From Pinus tabuliformis (lineage: Eukaryota > Streptophyta > Pinopsida > Pinales > Pinaceae): a stretch of DNA of 64,000 bases. Each line of letters begins with the position of its first letter. The stretch's first letter is position 1. Positions 35,941 through 47,880 of the stretch are shown here, piece after piece. The stretch spans positions 1,233,884,955 through 1,233,948,954 of the forward strand of contig CM062819.1 of NCBI GenBank assembly GCA_031772625.1, given 5' to 3'. A program made the position numbers and the translations under genes. The notes under the pieces were generated by a model. It saw nothing but the letters and a program-made list of their open reading frames with translations. It did not search any database and was not told the origin of the DNA.

Positions 35941-37648
35941 AAACTATAGTTAAATTCCTCATATTGAATATCTTCTTTTTTTTTGTTAGGCGAGTGGGAC
36001 TACCCATGGGTTTTAAAATATTGACCTTAACATCAAGGATTTCTTTAACTATACACCCAATCACCATATATTCAAAGCCACGAGAGCTCAATGATAGTAA
36101 TTAGCATTTCAAATAGTCATAATTATTTCATAGTTCATGGTTGTTGCTCAAAATAATTCAATTATAGTAAGTTCATTACAATTTTTTTAGAGAAGGGTCA
36201 CCCAAATTACAATTCACATTCCCCCAATTTGTATGTATGGTTAAAATTATAGCATAAATTTTCAAGGCATAAAGGCGCCACGTATCTCAATGGATGGCCC
36301 ACATAACTCCATGTAATTAATTCAAACCTTAATATAAAATTTAGAAAAAAAAAAAACACTAAGTTAAAAAGGTTAAAGATTTAGTATAGGATTAAAATAA
36401 TATTATTTTCTTTACATTCATAATCCTTCCTTACTTTCCTCTTAGGTGGAATCATATTCCCCCTATTCTATTGTCCTTCTCTTCTATGCCCTATAATGAT
36501 TTTTTGCATTATAATTTAATGCGCAATTATACTTATATCATTTGGATTTAATCCATTCATCATATGCATACACAATATTGATTTGAGAATAAAAAACAGA
36601 GTATTGCATTACCCTCCCCTTAAATTTTTCACTATAGTAGGTGAACATCTGATGGACTTCAATATTGCAACAACAATGCTACAACACCCAAGGGTCTCAA
36701 CTTTAATTGTCAACCGAGGGTTCGTACAAACACTATAGGTGCAGTAAGAATTATCTCTTTATTTTTTTACTTTTATGCAGGTGGAAGTGTTGAGATGAAA
36801 TCTAGTTATACAAAGGCCATTCAAAATGTTTTATTCTACAACAAAAACATGAAATTACAGGGAATGAAAGACAACAAGAAAACGTATGATAATTGCAATG
36901 AAGGAAGGAAACCCATATTAATTGTAATTAAATGAAAGCATATGTATTATTTTTTGCAAAGAAAGAAAACACAGTGTTGAAGTAAAAGCTTGCAAATAGT
37001 AAACCTTAATTTAATTCTGCAGGAAAGAAGCAATTTATATTGTGATCTAGGTCAAGGCATCTACTTAGTCTCTCCACTTCTAAATTAGATCTACATGGTT
37101 TTAAGGATGTTTTAACACATCAAAGAAGGTGCATCATGAGTTGTATGAAAATCTAGGCAAATTTTGAAAGCAAATTGAAAATTTCTACAAGAGCCTTTGT
37201 TTTGCTACAAGAGATGGTCCAATGAGTATAAAAATGTACTAATGGTGAGGTTTAAAAGAAAAAGAAGCTCATGAAGTGATAATAAATGATAAGGCATTTA
37301 TATCCAAGTCATCACATTAGTGGTGGTAAGATTTCTTCAACTAGGTACATGGTTTTAGGGTTTCTTGTAGCTGCAAAACAGGGGACTATGCAAACACAAT
37401 GAAACAGTAAAATATGGAAAGAAAATAAATAGTAGCAATCAAAGTGAAATGAAATGCATAAACAAGAATTATACTTGATCTATGTCACAACTATCAATAT
37501 TTTTGTCTAATTCCCAAATACTTTGTAAAGAAAGAATATTCATAAATCATCTAACTAACCATGCAATCAATCAATATTCATAAATAAACTATATAAATGA
37601 ACAAATGCATAAATAGTAATGGTATAGAAGGGATCTTGAGCACTTAAG
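35941..37648. other. AT-rich non-coding DNA
   Basis: No frame, repeat pair or element end stands out here. Confidence 0.6.
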
Positions 37649-39324
37649 TGTGAAAAAACAATAAAAATATTGCTTTGTGTGTAGTTTTCTCTCAGAGTTC
37701 TCGCATCCATGATTGTTTGAATCGACGTTTCGAGCCATCCATTGTGGCTCATCATCAGGATAGATCAGTAATTGTGTAAGACAGATCTCATTGGACTGAA
37801 TAAATAGGGTTAAGAGATGCAAAGGGACTGGAAGCTGACCTTATCATAATTTGTTTTGTAATATTTGGATTTAATTTATTTATAAAAATAAAATGATTCT
37901 ATAATAAGATTTTTGATTATTTCCTATTATTGAGATTTTAAAAAAAGAACAAAATTAGAACCACTTTCAGACCCATGAACACCATTAGCAGATGGTGTTC
38001 ATGGGTCTGAAAGTGGTTCTAATTTTGTTCTTTTTTAAAAATCTCAATAATAGGAGATAATCAAAAACCTTATTATAGAATCATTTTATATTTATAAATA
38101 AATTAAATCCAAATATTACAAAACAAATTATGATAAGGTCAGCTTCCAGTCCCTTTGCATCTCTTAACCCTATTTATTCAGTCCAATGAGATCTGTCTTA
38201 CACAATTACTGATCTATCCTAATGATGAGCCACAGAGGATGGCTCGAAATGTCGATTCAGCAAATCATGGGTGCGAGAACTCTGGAAGAAAACTACACAC
38301 AAAGCACTAATCGCAGAAGCCTCAAAACAATAAAATATCGCTTATTACAATAAATTTCTAATTATCTAATGTATTTAATTCTGAGTAAAATTATTAAACT
38401 ACAAATACTTAATAAAAGCATGATTTCAATATTCAAAAAATAAAACTGAGGAAACTCTGATAGAAAACCAGTCACAAAATTGACACAATTATTTTTGGAC
38501 GAAACTTCCTTGTAAATATCCCGAAGGGAAAGCCAATTATTCAAATCTTAGGGTTTTATTATTATCTTCAACAATTAATAAATATCACAATATTGCTTGC
38601 CAAACCCCACCAAAGCTCTGGAAAAATATTTATTCACCTCAATAAGTCAATCTGACCACTAGAAGGCTTATAGGCTCCCTCTGCAACCTGAAATGGCCTT
38701 TCCTGCAATTTACACTGTGAGTTCTTGCAATCCCCCTTTCCTGCAATCGAATTGATTTCTTGCAATTTTCTGTATAACTAGAAATTATGGTATGATAAAT
38801 TGGAAACTCGTACGACCTCTTTGTCTATAGAATAACTTTGGGAAAATTCCTCCTGTGAATCTCAGAAACTAGAATAATAGTAATGAAATAAAACTCCATA
38901 AATATCTACTACTTAAACTATTGTTTAAACCCTTAGTGGTGTCAAACCCCACGCTATCATTTTTCCCTCTTCACTACAATAAATGATCTCCAAGATTACC
39001 CATCAATTTCCTTTATAATATCTTGATGAGAAATCAATGGCCAAGATCTAAAGCTAAAATGATCTAATTGATGGCTAAGATCACTTAGAAACTTTACTAG
39101 AAGCATCTAGAGGAAAATCAACCATGTCACAATTATTACTAATTAATTAATCTATTTCCTAAGTTAAAACTTAAGAAAATAATTAAAATTAATTAATTAA
39201 TTTAATTAAGACATTTCCATTCAAAAGAATAACTTGGGCTTGGAGATATTTTATGCTCTTATGTTCCTAGTCTTATTAACACCACTTGATGCTAGAACAC
39301 ATGTATGAGCTACATCAACCAACA
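37649..39324 (-). repeat. 3' LTR of E6, split by a foldback insertion
   Basis: Its start TGTGAAAAAACAATAAAAAT (37649) matches the right LTR start at 40783. The matching sequence resumes after the palindrome at about 38324. The minus-strand start is TGTTGGTTGATGTAG at 39324. Confidence 0.8.
37671..38323. mobile_element. Foldback palindrome, two 315-bp arms with 6-base loop
   Basis: Positions 37671-37985 are the reverse complement of 37992-38306 with about 14 mismatches by hand count (roughly 95%). The loop is TAGCAG (37986-37991), and the innermost arms are perfect for over 40 bp. Imperfect direct copies of E6 LTR sequence flank it: AAAACAATAAAAATATTGCT at 37655 and AAAACAATAAAATATCGCT at 38324, consistent with a target duplication of up to about 19 bp. 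There is no coding capacity. It could be a foldback or MITE-type DNA element. Transcription through it would give a long hairpin RNA. Confidence 0.85.
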
Positions 39325-39475
39325 CTCCCTCTTAGCTAGGAAGGTGTTCTATGTTGTACACCACCATGCTTCATGCTCACATATAGAACAAATATCACCT
39401 TCATTACCCCTGGCCCATTTCAATATGCCAAAACTCTCCCAGACTACTGCTACAAGTGATGAGTGAAAACTCAAC
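39325..39475 (-). promoter_or_regulatory. Polypurine tract and 3' end of E6
   Basis: The minus strand reads GCTAAGAGGGAG directly before the LTR start TGTTGG. The rest is the short tail after gag. Confidence 0.65.
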
Positions 39476-40307
39476 CTATATCTGTCTAGAAACCTCACTT
39501 ATCATTGTCGTTGTCTTCTTCTGGTCCTTCTTGTCACCTTTCTTCTTGTGTGATAAATTGTTGTGGTAATGTCCAAACACATGGAAACCATAGCAATTGA
39601 TCTTCAACATGTCCTTCTTCTTTTCCTCCTTGGAGTTGGACCCTTTACTCAATCCCTTCTTTGTTTTTCCCTTGCTCACAAGAGAACCATTATTTTTGTC
39701 ATCTCCCTTCTACTCAGAACTGCTGCTAGTACCATTATTTCCTTCGATCATAAGGCTCAGTTTAATCTCCTCCTGTGTGAATTCATTCCACAAGTATTCC
39801 CAAGTAGGAAAATCAAATATTCCACTAACCACTTACACGAAAATATCCCACTACTTCTGAAACTCATTCAGGGTTGTTCTCACAAGCTCTTCGTCCTCAA
39901 GATTCTTTACAATGGTTGCTAGCTCATCCTTTACTATCCTGATATGGGTGAGCCATAACTAACAAAATTTTCTTCCTTATTTTGTCTAGTGCTTTTGAGA
40001 TTCTATCTTAGGATCATTTTTTTATTCATATTTTTATCCTGGAAAATCTTATTGATGGAATCCCACATCTTTTTAGTTGTATCTTCTTCTGCCAAATGTG
40101 GAACTATGTGGTCCTTGACCCCATCTAGAATAATACGCCTGGCCTTAGCATCATCTTTCCAGTACTTGTGCAACATGATAAGATTTCTCGGTATAGAAAT
40201 ATGTGTTGTAACAGACTCCTCCAGCCCATGCTCTTCCAAATAAGAAGGAAATAGATTTTCCAAACACCAAAGTTACATGTGCCATCCAACCTAACTTGAT
40301 CCCTCAA
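39476..40307 (-). pseudogene. gag: Gag of E6 (copia type), frameshifted
   Basis: The start is MRDQVRLDGTCNFGVWK (ATG-proximal, 40307). A shift at about 40260 leads into the open piece 40263-40003 (HGLEESVTTHISIPRNLIML, DHIVPHLAEEDTTKKMWDSI, DKNMNKKMILR), the UBN2-like capsid core of copia gag. The last piece 39679-39476 is lysine-rich with a ruined zinc knuckle (NCYGFHVFGHYHNN), in which the second and fourth Cys are gone. Gag is followed directly by the polypurine tract rather than by pol. Confidence 0.8.
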
Positions 40308-40770
40308 TCTTGTTGAAGCAATTACTGAATCACTTGAGATAAAATAAAAAAAATAGCTCTTTCACTAGCTAACAAAAGTACCTAGAAAACCTCAATTTCT
40401 ACTGGGCAACTCACACTTCCTCTATGAACTAATACTACCCACTAGAACTACGCACTAGCCCTCCTAGAAACTTGCACTTCCCCTAGGAAATCACTCTGAC
40501 GAATTTATTCACCTCTAGAAACCAGATAAACCCACTAACACTATCTCCAGGAAATTAATCTAGTAACTGGAAAACAAAATTGTGTCTCTGAAAACAATCA
40601 TTGGTAAACTGGCAATTTTCACTAGTTAATTTGGCCTCCTCCTTGCAGAAAATAACGCTAATAAAATTCCTCCAAGTAATTATATATATCAATATGGGTA
40701 TTAAACCCTTGGCTTACTCTTCCAAACCCATGCATTGATCTACTCTAGTAAACCTCTGCGCTTCAAATCT

Positions 40771-40782
40771 GCTCTGATACCA
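40771..40782 (-). promoter_or_regulatory. Primer binding site of E6 (tRNA-iMet)
   Basis: The minus strand reads TGGTATCAGAGC, a perfect match, adjacent to the LTR that begins at 40783. Confidence 0.9.
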
Positions 40783-41350
40783 TGTGAAAAATTGATAAAA
40801 ATATCGCTTATTGCAATCAACCAATAATTCTCCAGTGTATTTAATTTTGATCAAAATGATTAAACTAAAAATATTGAATAAAATCATGATTGCAATATTC
40901 ATTAGAAAAAATACAGAAACTCTAATAGAAAACCAATCACAAAATGGACACAATTATTTTTGGACAAAACGTCCCTGGAAAAACCCCAAAGGGAAAACGG
41001 GTTCTTCATATATGAGGGTTTTATTATTATCTTCAATGAATCTTGCATTTAATAAATATTACAATACTTCTTTCCAATCCCCGACAAAGCTCTGGAAAAA
41101 TATTTCTTCACCTCCACAAGTCAATTTGACCATTGGAAGGCTTACAACCTCCCTCTGCAACCTGACAAGGCTTTTCCTGCAATTCGCAATGAGAATTTCT
41201 TCAATCACACTAATTTATTTCAATTTGCTTTGCAACTGGGAATCTAAATATACTAAACTAGCAACTTGTATGGCCTCTCTATCTACAAAATAACTATAGA
41301 AAAATTTCCTCCTCTATATCTCAGAAATTGTAAGAATATAGATGAGAGAA
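40783..41350 (-). repeat. 5' LTR of E6, truncated by the LINE
   Basis: It matches 38334-38890 with shared runs such as ACACAATTATTTTTGGAC, GGGTTTTATTATTATCTTCA and AAAGCTCTGGAAAAATATTT. Similarity stops near 41345, where LINE sequence begins. Confidence 0.8.
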
Positions 41351-41376
41351 AAGTCTAGAAAAAACAAGGGCAATTT

Positions 41377-42337
41377 GTGTTGAGTTTCCCGCCTAGGCAT
41401 TTTCAAACCCTACACATGCCTTCCTCTCTTGGTTCCGGGGCCTCCTACTCCTGGGGCCTGCTATCCCATGGTCGGCCAGTGATGGCCATTCTAGAATCTC
41501 CACCGGAGGGTGGTTCGCTCCCAACTACGCTTCTTGAATCTTCAGCCCATATGGGAGAAAACGCAGAAGCATTTGCATCTCTGATCTCCTCCTTTGGATC
41601 GTCTCGAAATAGGCCTTCAATTTCCAAGTTTGTGAATAAGATTGATGAAATCCCTGAAATTATCCTCCCACCTTCCCTCCCTTGATGCGCAGCTTTGTCT
41701 CTTTCTGAGCGTGGATTGGTTGGCCATTTTACTGGGCTCTGGCCCTCACCCCGATTGTTTCTCAAATGGGTGGAAAGAAACTGGACCTCCTCCATCTTGG
41801 GGAAAATCTTGATTAGATTTTGCAGAATAGGTTACTTCACCTTCCATTTTTAATTAAAAGAGGACAGAGAATTAATCTTTAGAAATGGATCATATTTCAT
41901 GGACTCAAGAGGGCTTTATTGAGATAGATGGACCCCAGAATTCGATTTAGAGTTGGACGTGTCGAATGCAGTGCCTGTGTGGTTAAGGCTCCCACATCTT
42001 CCTCTACATTGATAGGGAGGTGAAACTTTTAAAGAAATAGGAAACACAGTGGGGGAATATATTGGTAGAAGTGAGCCAAAGGAAAATATGCACGCCTGTG
42101 CAAGAATATGTGTGGAAGTTGACTTGGGGAAAGGACTACCGGAAGTAGTCAAGATCAAAGTTGATAGCTGGGTTCACATCCAATAGCTGGATTATGAACA
42201 AATTTCATTCAAATGCAAGGTATGTCACGAATATGGCCATTTTTCAAATAGATGTGCTAAAAAAAAGGAAACAGAAGAAATCGAAAACCAGGAACTAAAA
42301 TGGGAGGAAGTCAAGAAGAAAAAGACAACAAATAATT
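41377..42337 (+). pseudogene. LINE ORF1: DUF4283-like, CCHC zinc knuckle
   Basis: One frame runs through from 41377 with stops at 41683-41685 and a few later. It reads PSISKFVNKIDEIPEIILPP, then RGLVGHFTGLWPSPRLFLKW, then SNAVPVWLRLPHLPLH and VDLGKGLPEVVKIKVDSWVH. The knuckle CKVCHEYGHFSNRC (C-x2-C-x4-H-x4-C) lies near 42220-42255. In plant L1 elements this protein binds the element RNA. One stop (TAG near 42185) stands before LDYEQISFKC. Confidence 0.82.
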
Positions 42338-42858
42338 AATCTTCCCAACCCTCTTCAGTATCCATCCTCCCTCCCTTGACCCTGCCCCCCTCTCCCCCTC
42401 CTCCTCTCCTTCCAGGCCTATTCCATCTAAACATCCCCCCACTCCCTCTAAGCCCCTCCCTCCGTCTTCTATCCCTCCCCCCTTATCAAATCTTTTGGTC
42501 TCTAATCCCTTTGGCTCCCTTGCGGACATTGATCTCCCCTCTCCCCCCCTTCCTCCCCTCCTCTTCTACCCTTCCCCTCTAATCCCTCCCCTTCCTCCCC
42601 CATCCCCTCTCAAATCCCTCATCACTCCTCCTTCGACCGAATAATCACTCATACCCTCTCCAAAGAGCTCCTCTCCTCTCTCGACCACCCTAAAAGGGCA
42701 GGCAGAAAAACCAATAGAGAAATCAGAAATGAAGCTGCAACAAAGGAAATGGCTCCGGGCACCCAACAACCTATAGATACTTTCTTAGAAAAAAACAAGA
42801 AGAAAAATACCCACCCCAACAGAGGGAAAGGTCCATCTACCCATAACATCAAGTGATA
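42338..42858 (+). other. Pyrimidine-rich ORF1 tail and ORF1-ORF2 junction
   Basis: The part 42360-42620 is almost entirely C and T on the plus strand and would encode a proline/serine/leucine-rich segment in the ORF1 frame. A basic stretch (KRAGRKTNREIRNEAATKE) follows in another frame. Confidence 0.65.
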
Positions 42859-43702
42859 ATGAATATAGTCTCCTAGAATTGTAGAGGAATGGGAAGTATG
42901 CCAAAAATTAAGGTAATGAAAGATTTAATAAATTCTGAGAAACCAGATACTTTTATGATTCAAGAGACAAAGATAAATGAAAAGGAAATGGAAATAATGA
43001 TACAAAAAACAAAAAATTATCAAGGAACCTCAATTCCAGCGACCGAAGCCTTAAGAGGAATAAGCACACTATGGAAAACAAAAAATTGGGAGTTCATTCA
43101 GCAAAAAAAAAGAGTCGCATTGGATAAAAACAGAGTTGGAAAACAAAAAAACAAAAGAGAAGTATCGTATTATATATATTGATGCCCCAAATCATTACAG
43201 GGATAAGGAATTTTGTTGGTCCACCTTAAAAAACTATCTTATGCAGGACCAAATCAGAGGCATAATTGTAGGAGGAGATCTCAATCTAGTTTTGAATGCA
43301 AAGGAGAAATTTGGGGGAATATACAATGTTGATCCATATAGGGAAATGTTAGAATCAATTATGGAAGCATGCAAATTAATGGACATGCCTCCTAGCAATG
43401 GAAAGTATACATGGAGCAACAAAATAATTGGGAAAAATAACATAAAGGAAAGGTTGGATAGATTTCTAATACAAAACAAAATTGACAATGCCTTCAGCGA
43501 GATAAAATCCAAAATCATTCATAATATACCATCGGATCAAAAACTGTTGGTGCTATCACTCAGGAAGTTAGGAAATCTCAGCCCAGTTCCTTTCAGATTC
43601 AGCTCCACTTGGACTGACAGTGAAGAAGTAAAAAAAATCACTATTGAAGTATGGAAAAATCCAATTACTATCTCTCATAGCTATGTTTGGGAACTAAATT
43701 AA
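42859..43702 (+). pseudogene. LINE ORF2 endonuclease domain
   Basis: ORF2 starts at ATG 42859 (MNIVS-stop-NCRGMG); the stop is TAG (42874-42876) in place of the conserved Trp. Motifs follow: PDTFMIQETKINE, then after a frameshift near 43140 IIVGGDLNLVLN, YTWSNK, IKERLDRFL and IPSDQKLLVL. The last should be SDH, so the catalytic His is Gln. The enzyme nicks target DNA for priming and would be dead here. Confidence 0.86.
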
Positions 43703-45300
43703 AATCCCTGAGGAGGGAGATGAAACATTGGGCAAGGATCAATCAACTAGAAACACAAAAAAGAAAGCTTGAAATAACTCAAAAAATTGATAGAATCCAA
43801 GTGGAAAAAGCGCAGCAAGAGGAAACACAAGAGAGCATATGGCAGGAAAAACAAGCGTATTGGGAGATGTATAGGCAAAACAGAACGGAATAAGAAGAGT
43901 GGAAACTAAAATCGCGAAGTCTATGGCTCAAAGCAGGAGACAAGAACACTGTGTTCTTCCATAATACGACCAAGATAAGAAGAAATCAAAATCAAATAGT
44001 CAACATAAAAGATAACGAAGGAAAAGAAGTTAGAGGTCAAGAGGAAATAATGAAGGAGGCTTATAGATATTACAAAAATCTATTATCATCCCCAACATCA
44101 AATAACGAGTATGAAGATTATCTTCAACACATTCCCAGTAAAATCAGTGAAGCAGAAAACAATGAATTCACAAGAGAAGTTGAAGAAAAGGAAGTTGCAA
44201 CTGTTGTTTGGGATTTGCATCCGGATAAGGCCCCAGGCCCGGATGGGTTTCCTATTTCCTTCTATAAAAACAACTGGAATATTATTAAAAAATATTTGAT
44301 AAGAATGATCAGAAATGTTTTTGGGAAATTCAAGGTTGGAGGATTCACAAACTCTTCCTTCCTCGCCCTTGTTCCAAAAGAGTCGAATGCTAATTCATTT
44401 AGTAGATTCAGGCCCATTTCTCTGTGTAAATCCTCCTACAAAATCATAACAAAGATTCTGGAAAACAGAATAAAAGTATTGCTTCCAGAAATAATATCAG
44501 AAAATCAAGCCCATTTCTCTATGTAAATCCTCCTACAAAATCATAACAAAGATTCTGGCAAACAGAATAAAAGTATTGCTTCCAGAAATAATATCAGAAA
44601 ACCAAGGAGGATTTGTCCCAAAAGATAAATCCTTGACAACATTCTAATAGTTCAGGAAGCTTTGCACTCTAGTCTTATGAAAAAAGAAAAAGGAATGATT
44701 GTCAACCTTGATATAGCTAATGCTTTTGATAGGGTCAACCGAGGTTTCCTTGCATCTTTTCTACATAGATTTGATTTCTCAAAAAAGGCAATAGATATAA
44801 TAAAATCATGTATTGTGGGTCCTTGGATTGAACCATTGGTCAATGGAAGACCAAGTGAATACTTTCAGATTTCAAGGGGGCTTCGCCAAGGTTGTCCTCT
44901 CTCTCCTTTTTTATATATCATAATGGCGGACTCACTAAGTAGAAATCTTGAGAAATGCAGACAATATAGGACTATCACAGGATTTTCAATCTCTCCGGGA
45001 GTAAAAGCATAAACCACGCTCTATTTTCTGATGACACCTTGGTCATGGGAGGGTCCTCCTGCATAATGGTAAGAAGAATAAAAAAAGGTACTAAATAATT
45101 TTATGGAAGCCTCTGGAAGACTACTAAATAATTAGAAATGTAGAATCTTCGGTTGGAACACACCCCCTCACACTCTCCAAAAAATCTCAGAAATACTAGA
45201 AATCCCTTTTCAAGAAAAATGGAGCCATTTCCAATATCTTGGTCTCCCTATCTCAAAAGAAGGGTGGTACTAATTAAGGCCTTACACACAGCTCTCCCAA
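43703..45300 (+). pseudogene. LINE ORF2 reverse transcriptase
   Basis: Conserved pieces are WLKAGDKNTVFFHNTTKIRR, LHPDKAPGPDGFPISFYK, LVPKESNANSFSRFRPISLC, VNLDIANAFDRVN, ISRGLRQGCPLSPFLYIIMA, then after a frameshift NHALFSDDTLVMGG (catalytic FADD seen as FSDD) and the thumb FGWNTPPHTL and YLGLPISK. A 97-bp tandem duplication inside the fingers (44412-44605) shifts the frame, and further stops follow near 44640. This enzyme performs target-primed reverse transcription. Confidence 0.87.
44412..44605. repeat. 97-bp tandem duplication inside the LINE RT
   Basis: GCCCATTTCTCTGTGTAAAT at 44412 and GCCCATTTCTCTATGTAAAT at 44509 start two adjacent 97-bp copies differing at only three positions. Because 97 is not a multiple of 3 it breaks the frame. 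Confidence 0.95.
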
Positions 45301-47090
45301 TTTATTAGTATGCAACAATACTAGCCCTGGCAAGTATACACAAACAAATTGAGCTAGTAATTAGGGGGTTCCTATGGCAAGGAGGTAAAGTAGAGACAAA
45401 GAAGCACAACCTTGTGAAATGGGATGAAGTAACTCTTGCATATGAGAAAGGTGGGTTGGCAATAAGACTTCTAGGGATAATGAACTTGGCTCTAGGAGCA
45501 AAAATAACATAGAGATTTATAACAAGAGAGAGCAGCTGGTGGAAGAAAATCCTAGAAGAAAAATACATGAACCACAATAGAACCCACTTATTGGGAAAAG
45601 GTTATCCAATCAGGCCCTACACCCAGGTCTGGAATCTGATTAAAAAAATTGTTTCCCTCATCAAAGAAAACTCTTCCAAGATCCCTGGGAATGGTAAACT
45701 CATCAAAATATGGAAGGACAAAATAATGGGAAATCAACCTATAGCCTGTCAAGAAAATATTCAGGATCTAAGAAGATGGATGAAAACAAAAGGAATCATT
45801 ACTCTAGATGACATTTCTCTTTGGAGAGATGGAGAATGGGGGGATTGGAGGATTCTCAACCTCCCTCATGGCCTTGTCCCTCAGTGGAAGTCCCTTATCT
45901 CTCATCTTAAGGGGTTTTCTCCTCTAAGTCTGGACTCAAAATATTCTCTTCATTGGGACCCAGATGGAGGGGATTTCTCAGTCAAATCTGGATATGATAC
46001 CTTACATCAGCATGGAAATCAAGACTAGGATTACTGGACAAAGCCATGGAAAATTGAAACACTACTAAAAATCAAAGTTTTCATGTGGACTCTGCTCAAA
46101 GGAAAAATTATGACCATTGATAATCTTAAAAAGAAAGGTTATGAAGGCCCATCACGCTGTGCTATGTGTCAAGGGAGTGAAGAAAATATTCAACATCTCT
46201 TTGTGGGGTGCCCTTTTGCTAGGGTCTGCTGGCAAGGGCTAGTTAGTCCCTTGGAGGTTAGTATTCTGCAATCGCTACCTTTACATGAAATTTTATCAAC
46301 CTAGGGAAACAAATACCCATATTCTTTCAAAAATAAAGAAACAGTAAAAATATATTGGTTGAGTTTTCCCTCATTTATGTGCTAGCAAATTTGGTTAGCA
46401 AGAAACCAGAGGATCTTTAAAGATTACACCCCAAACACCAGAACAATCCTGGCTAAAACTTGGAGCATGTCATCTAAATTCATCAACTCTAAAGGAGCTA
46501 AAGAAATAGATGTCAAACACATGTAGCAATAAGAAAGAGTCTGGGCCGAATTAGTGATGAGAAAGCAACAAAAAATAAACATCAGAAAATCTCCTAACAG
46601 CATGTAGAACTGGAAAATCAGAATTAAAAAAGAGGAATTCAAAACATGGACAGAAAACTTAAATAGGCCCTACTTACTGTTTGATGGTGCTTTTAAGTCC
46701 AACCCAGACAAGGCTTGAGTGGGAGGTATACTTTTCGACACAACAGGGAAAAATCCTATTACTTATGAATGGGGATTATGATATCTATCCAACAACATGG
46801 CAGAAGCATATGGCCTCCTCTTGGGAATTGAAATCTTAAGGCAGTGAAGTATGGAGAATTTGGTCATAATGGGGGACTCTTCAATAATAATCCAATTGAT
46901 GGTGGAAAGCATAAACCCCAAGAACAAGGCTCTGAGTCAAATAACAAAAAGGGTGGGAAAAAAATTGTAGTTTCTAAGTGAAGTCACCTTCAAGCATATC
47001 CTTAGAGAAAATAATCGTACCACCGACATGTAGGATAATCTGGTTGTCAAACTTCCTATGGAAGAATCTAGAATTGATAATGAGACTACT
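45301..47090 (+). pseudogene. LINE ORF2 C-terminal part: zf-RVT and RNase H
   Basis: The part 45567-46028 reads NGKLIKIWKDKIMGNQPI and YSLHWDPDGGDFSVKSGYDT, the usual lead-in to zf-RVT. The zf-RVT itself is at 46083-46304 (MWTLLKGKIMTIDNLKKKGY, CAMCQGSEENIQHLFVGCPF). RNase H occupies about 46660-47080: LLFDGAFKSNPDKA-stop-VGGI, NNMAEAYGLLLGIEIL, VIMGDSSIIIQLM, and LRENNRTTDM. Several TAG and TGA stops interrupt. The frame is cut by E8 shortly after. Confidence 0.83.
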
Positions 47091-47481
47091 CAGAAAATGA
47101 TACCATAGGTGTTGGAAATAATACTGAGAAGGGGGGGGTGTGTGAATCAATATTATCAAATCAATAACTTTTTCTTTTCATACTCAAATTTATATACGCT
47201 ACTCCAATGAAGGTAACTCGCGTGTACACGCAACTGTCTTTAAAGAAACCATCATATATCTAGCAACCTTATGATTCAGTTAATTCATCATATGTTAATC
47301 TTTAATCAGTGCATCAGTACTTCATTAACCATATAAATAGTAACCATGTGTAGTAATAATAGAAGAAACCATCACACATAAGCAACACACATGAACACCA
47401 AGATTTAAGGTAGAAACCCAATGGGGAACAAAAACCACCTGCTGATGTCTTCTTTTAATATAAGAAAGACATGTTTACAAT

Positions 47482-47880
47482 CTTGTACTGGTGCAGACTC
47501 ATACCAGTACGTAGGCACCCACCTGCAGAAGGCTACAACCTTCTCTTGTTCTCCAGCTTCTAGTGGAAGGGAGCTACAACCCCCTAGCTCTTGTACTAGC
47601 TGATCTGTTTACTAGTACGTAGGCACCAGCCTACAGAAGGCTCCAACCTTCACTCAGTTTCTAACTTCTACTGGAAGGTAGCTCCAACACCCTGGCTCTT
47701 GTACGATCTGATCCATTTACTTGTATGTAGTCGCCATCCTATAGAAGGCTCCAACCTTCACTTGTTTTCCAGCTGCTACTGGAAGGGAGCTCCAACCCCC
47801 TGGATCTTGTATTGGCTGATATTTTTACTAGTATGTAGGCACCAACCTACAGAAGACTATGACCTTCTTTCTTCCTCCAA
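47482..47880. repeat. 108-bp tandem repeat in the E8 LTR
   Basis: CTTGT starts units at 47482, 47590, 47698 and 47806, exactly 108 bp apart. Each unit contains GTAGGCACC or a close variant, ACAGAAGGCT, and ACTGGAAGG. The fourth unit is partial. Confidence 0.92.

Larger units (their letters stand above)
37649..41350 (-). mobile_element. E6: gag-only copia-type LTR element (TR-GAG-like)
   Basis: The two LTRs match over their first ~550 bp: 37649-39324, interrupted by a foldback insert, and 40783 to about 41350, where the LINE begins. The minus-strand order is LTR, iMet primer site (40782-40771), a copia-type gag, a polypurine tract (AAGAGGGAG, just right of 39324), LTR. Without the insert the internal part is only about 1.45 kb and has no protease, integrase or RT. 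It would have needed proteins from an autonomous copia element. Confidence 0.82.
41351..47109 (+). mobile_element. E7: plant L1-type LINE with C-terminal RNase H
   Basis: ORF1 (DUF4283-like plus a zinc knuckle) is followed by ORF2 with AP-like endonuclease, non-LTR RT, zf-RVT and RNase H domains. It has no LTRs. The left end lies in the E6 LTR. The right part is cut by E8 at 47110, so the 3' UTR and poly(A) tail are not visible here. All ORFs carry stops or frameshifts. Confidence 0.88.

Noticed and set aside
42376..42582. Proline-rich 68-codon protein
   Set aside because: It is part of the pyrimidine-rich tail of LINE ORF1, not a separate gene.
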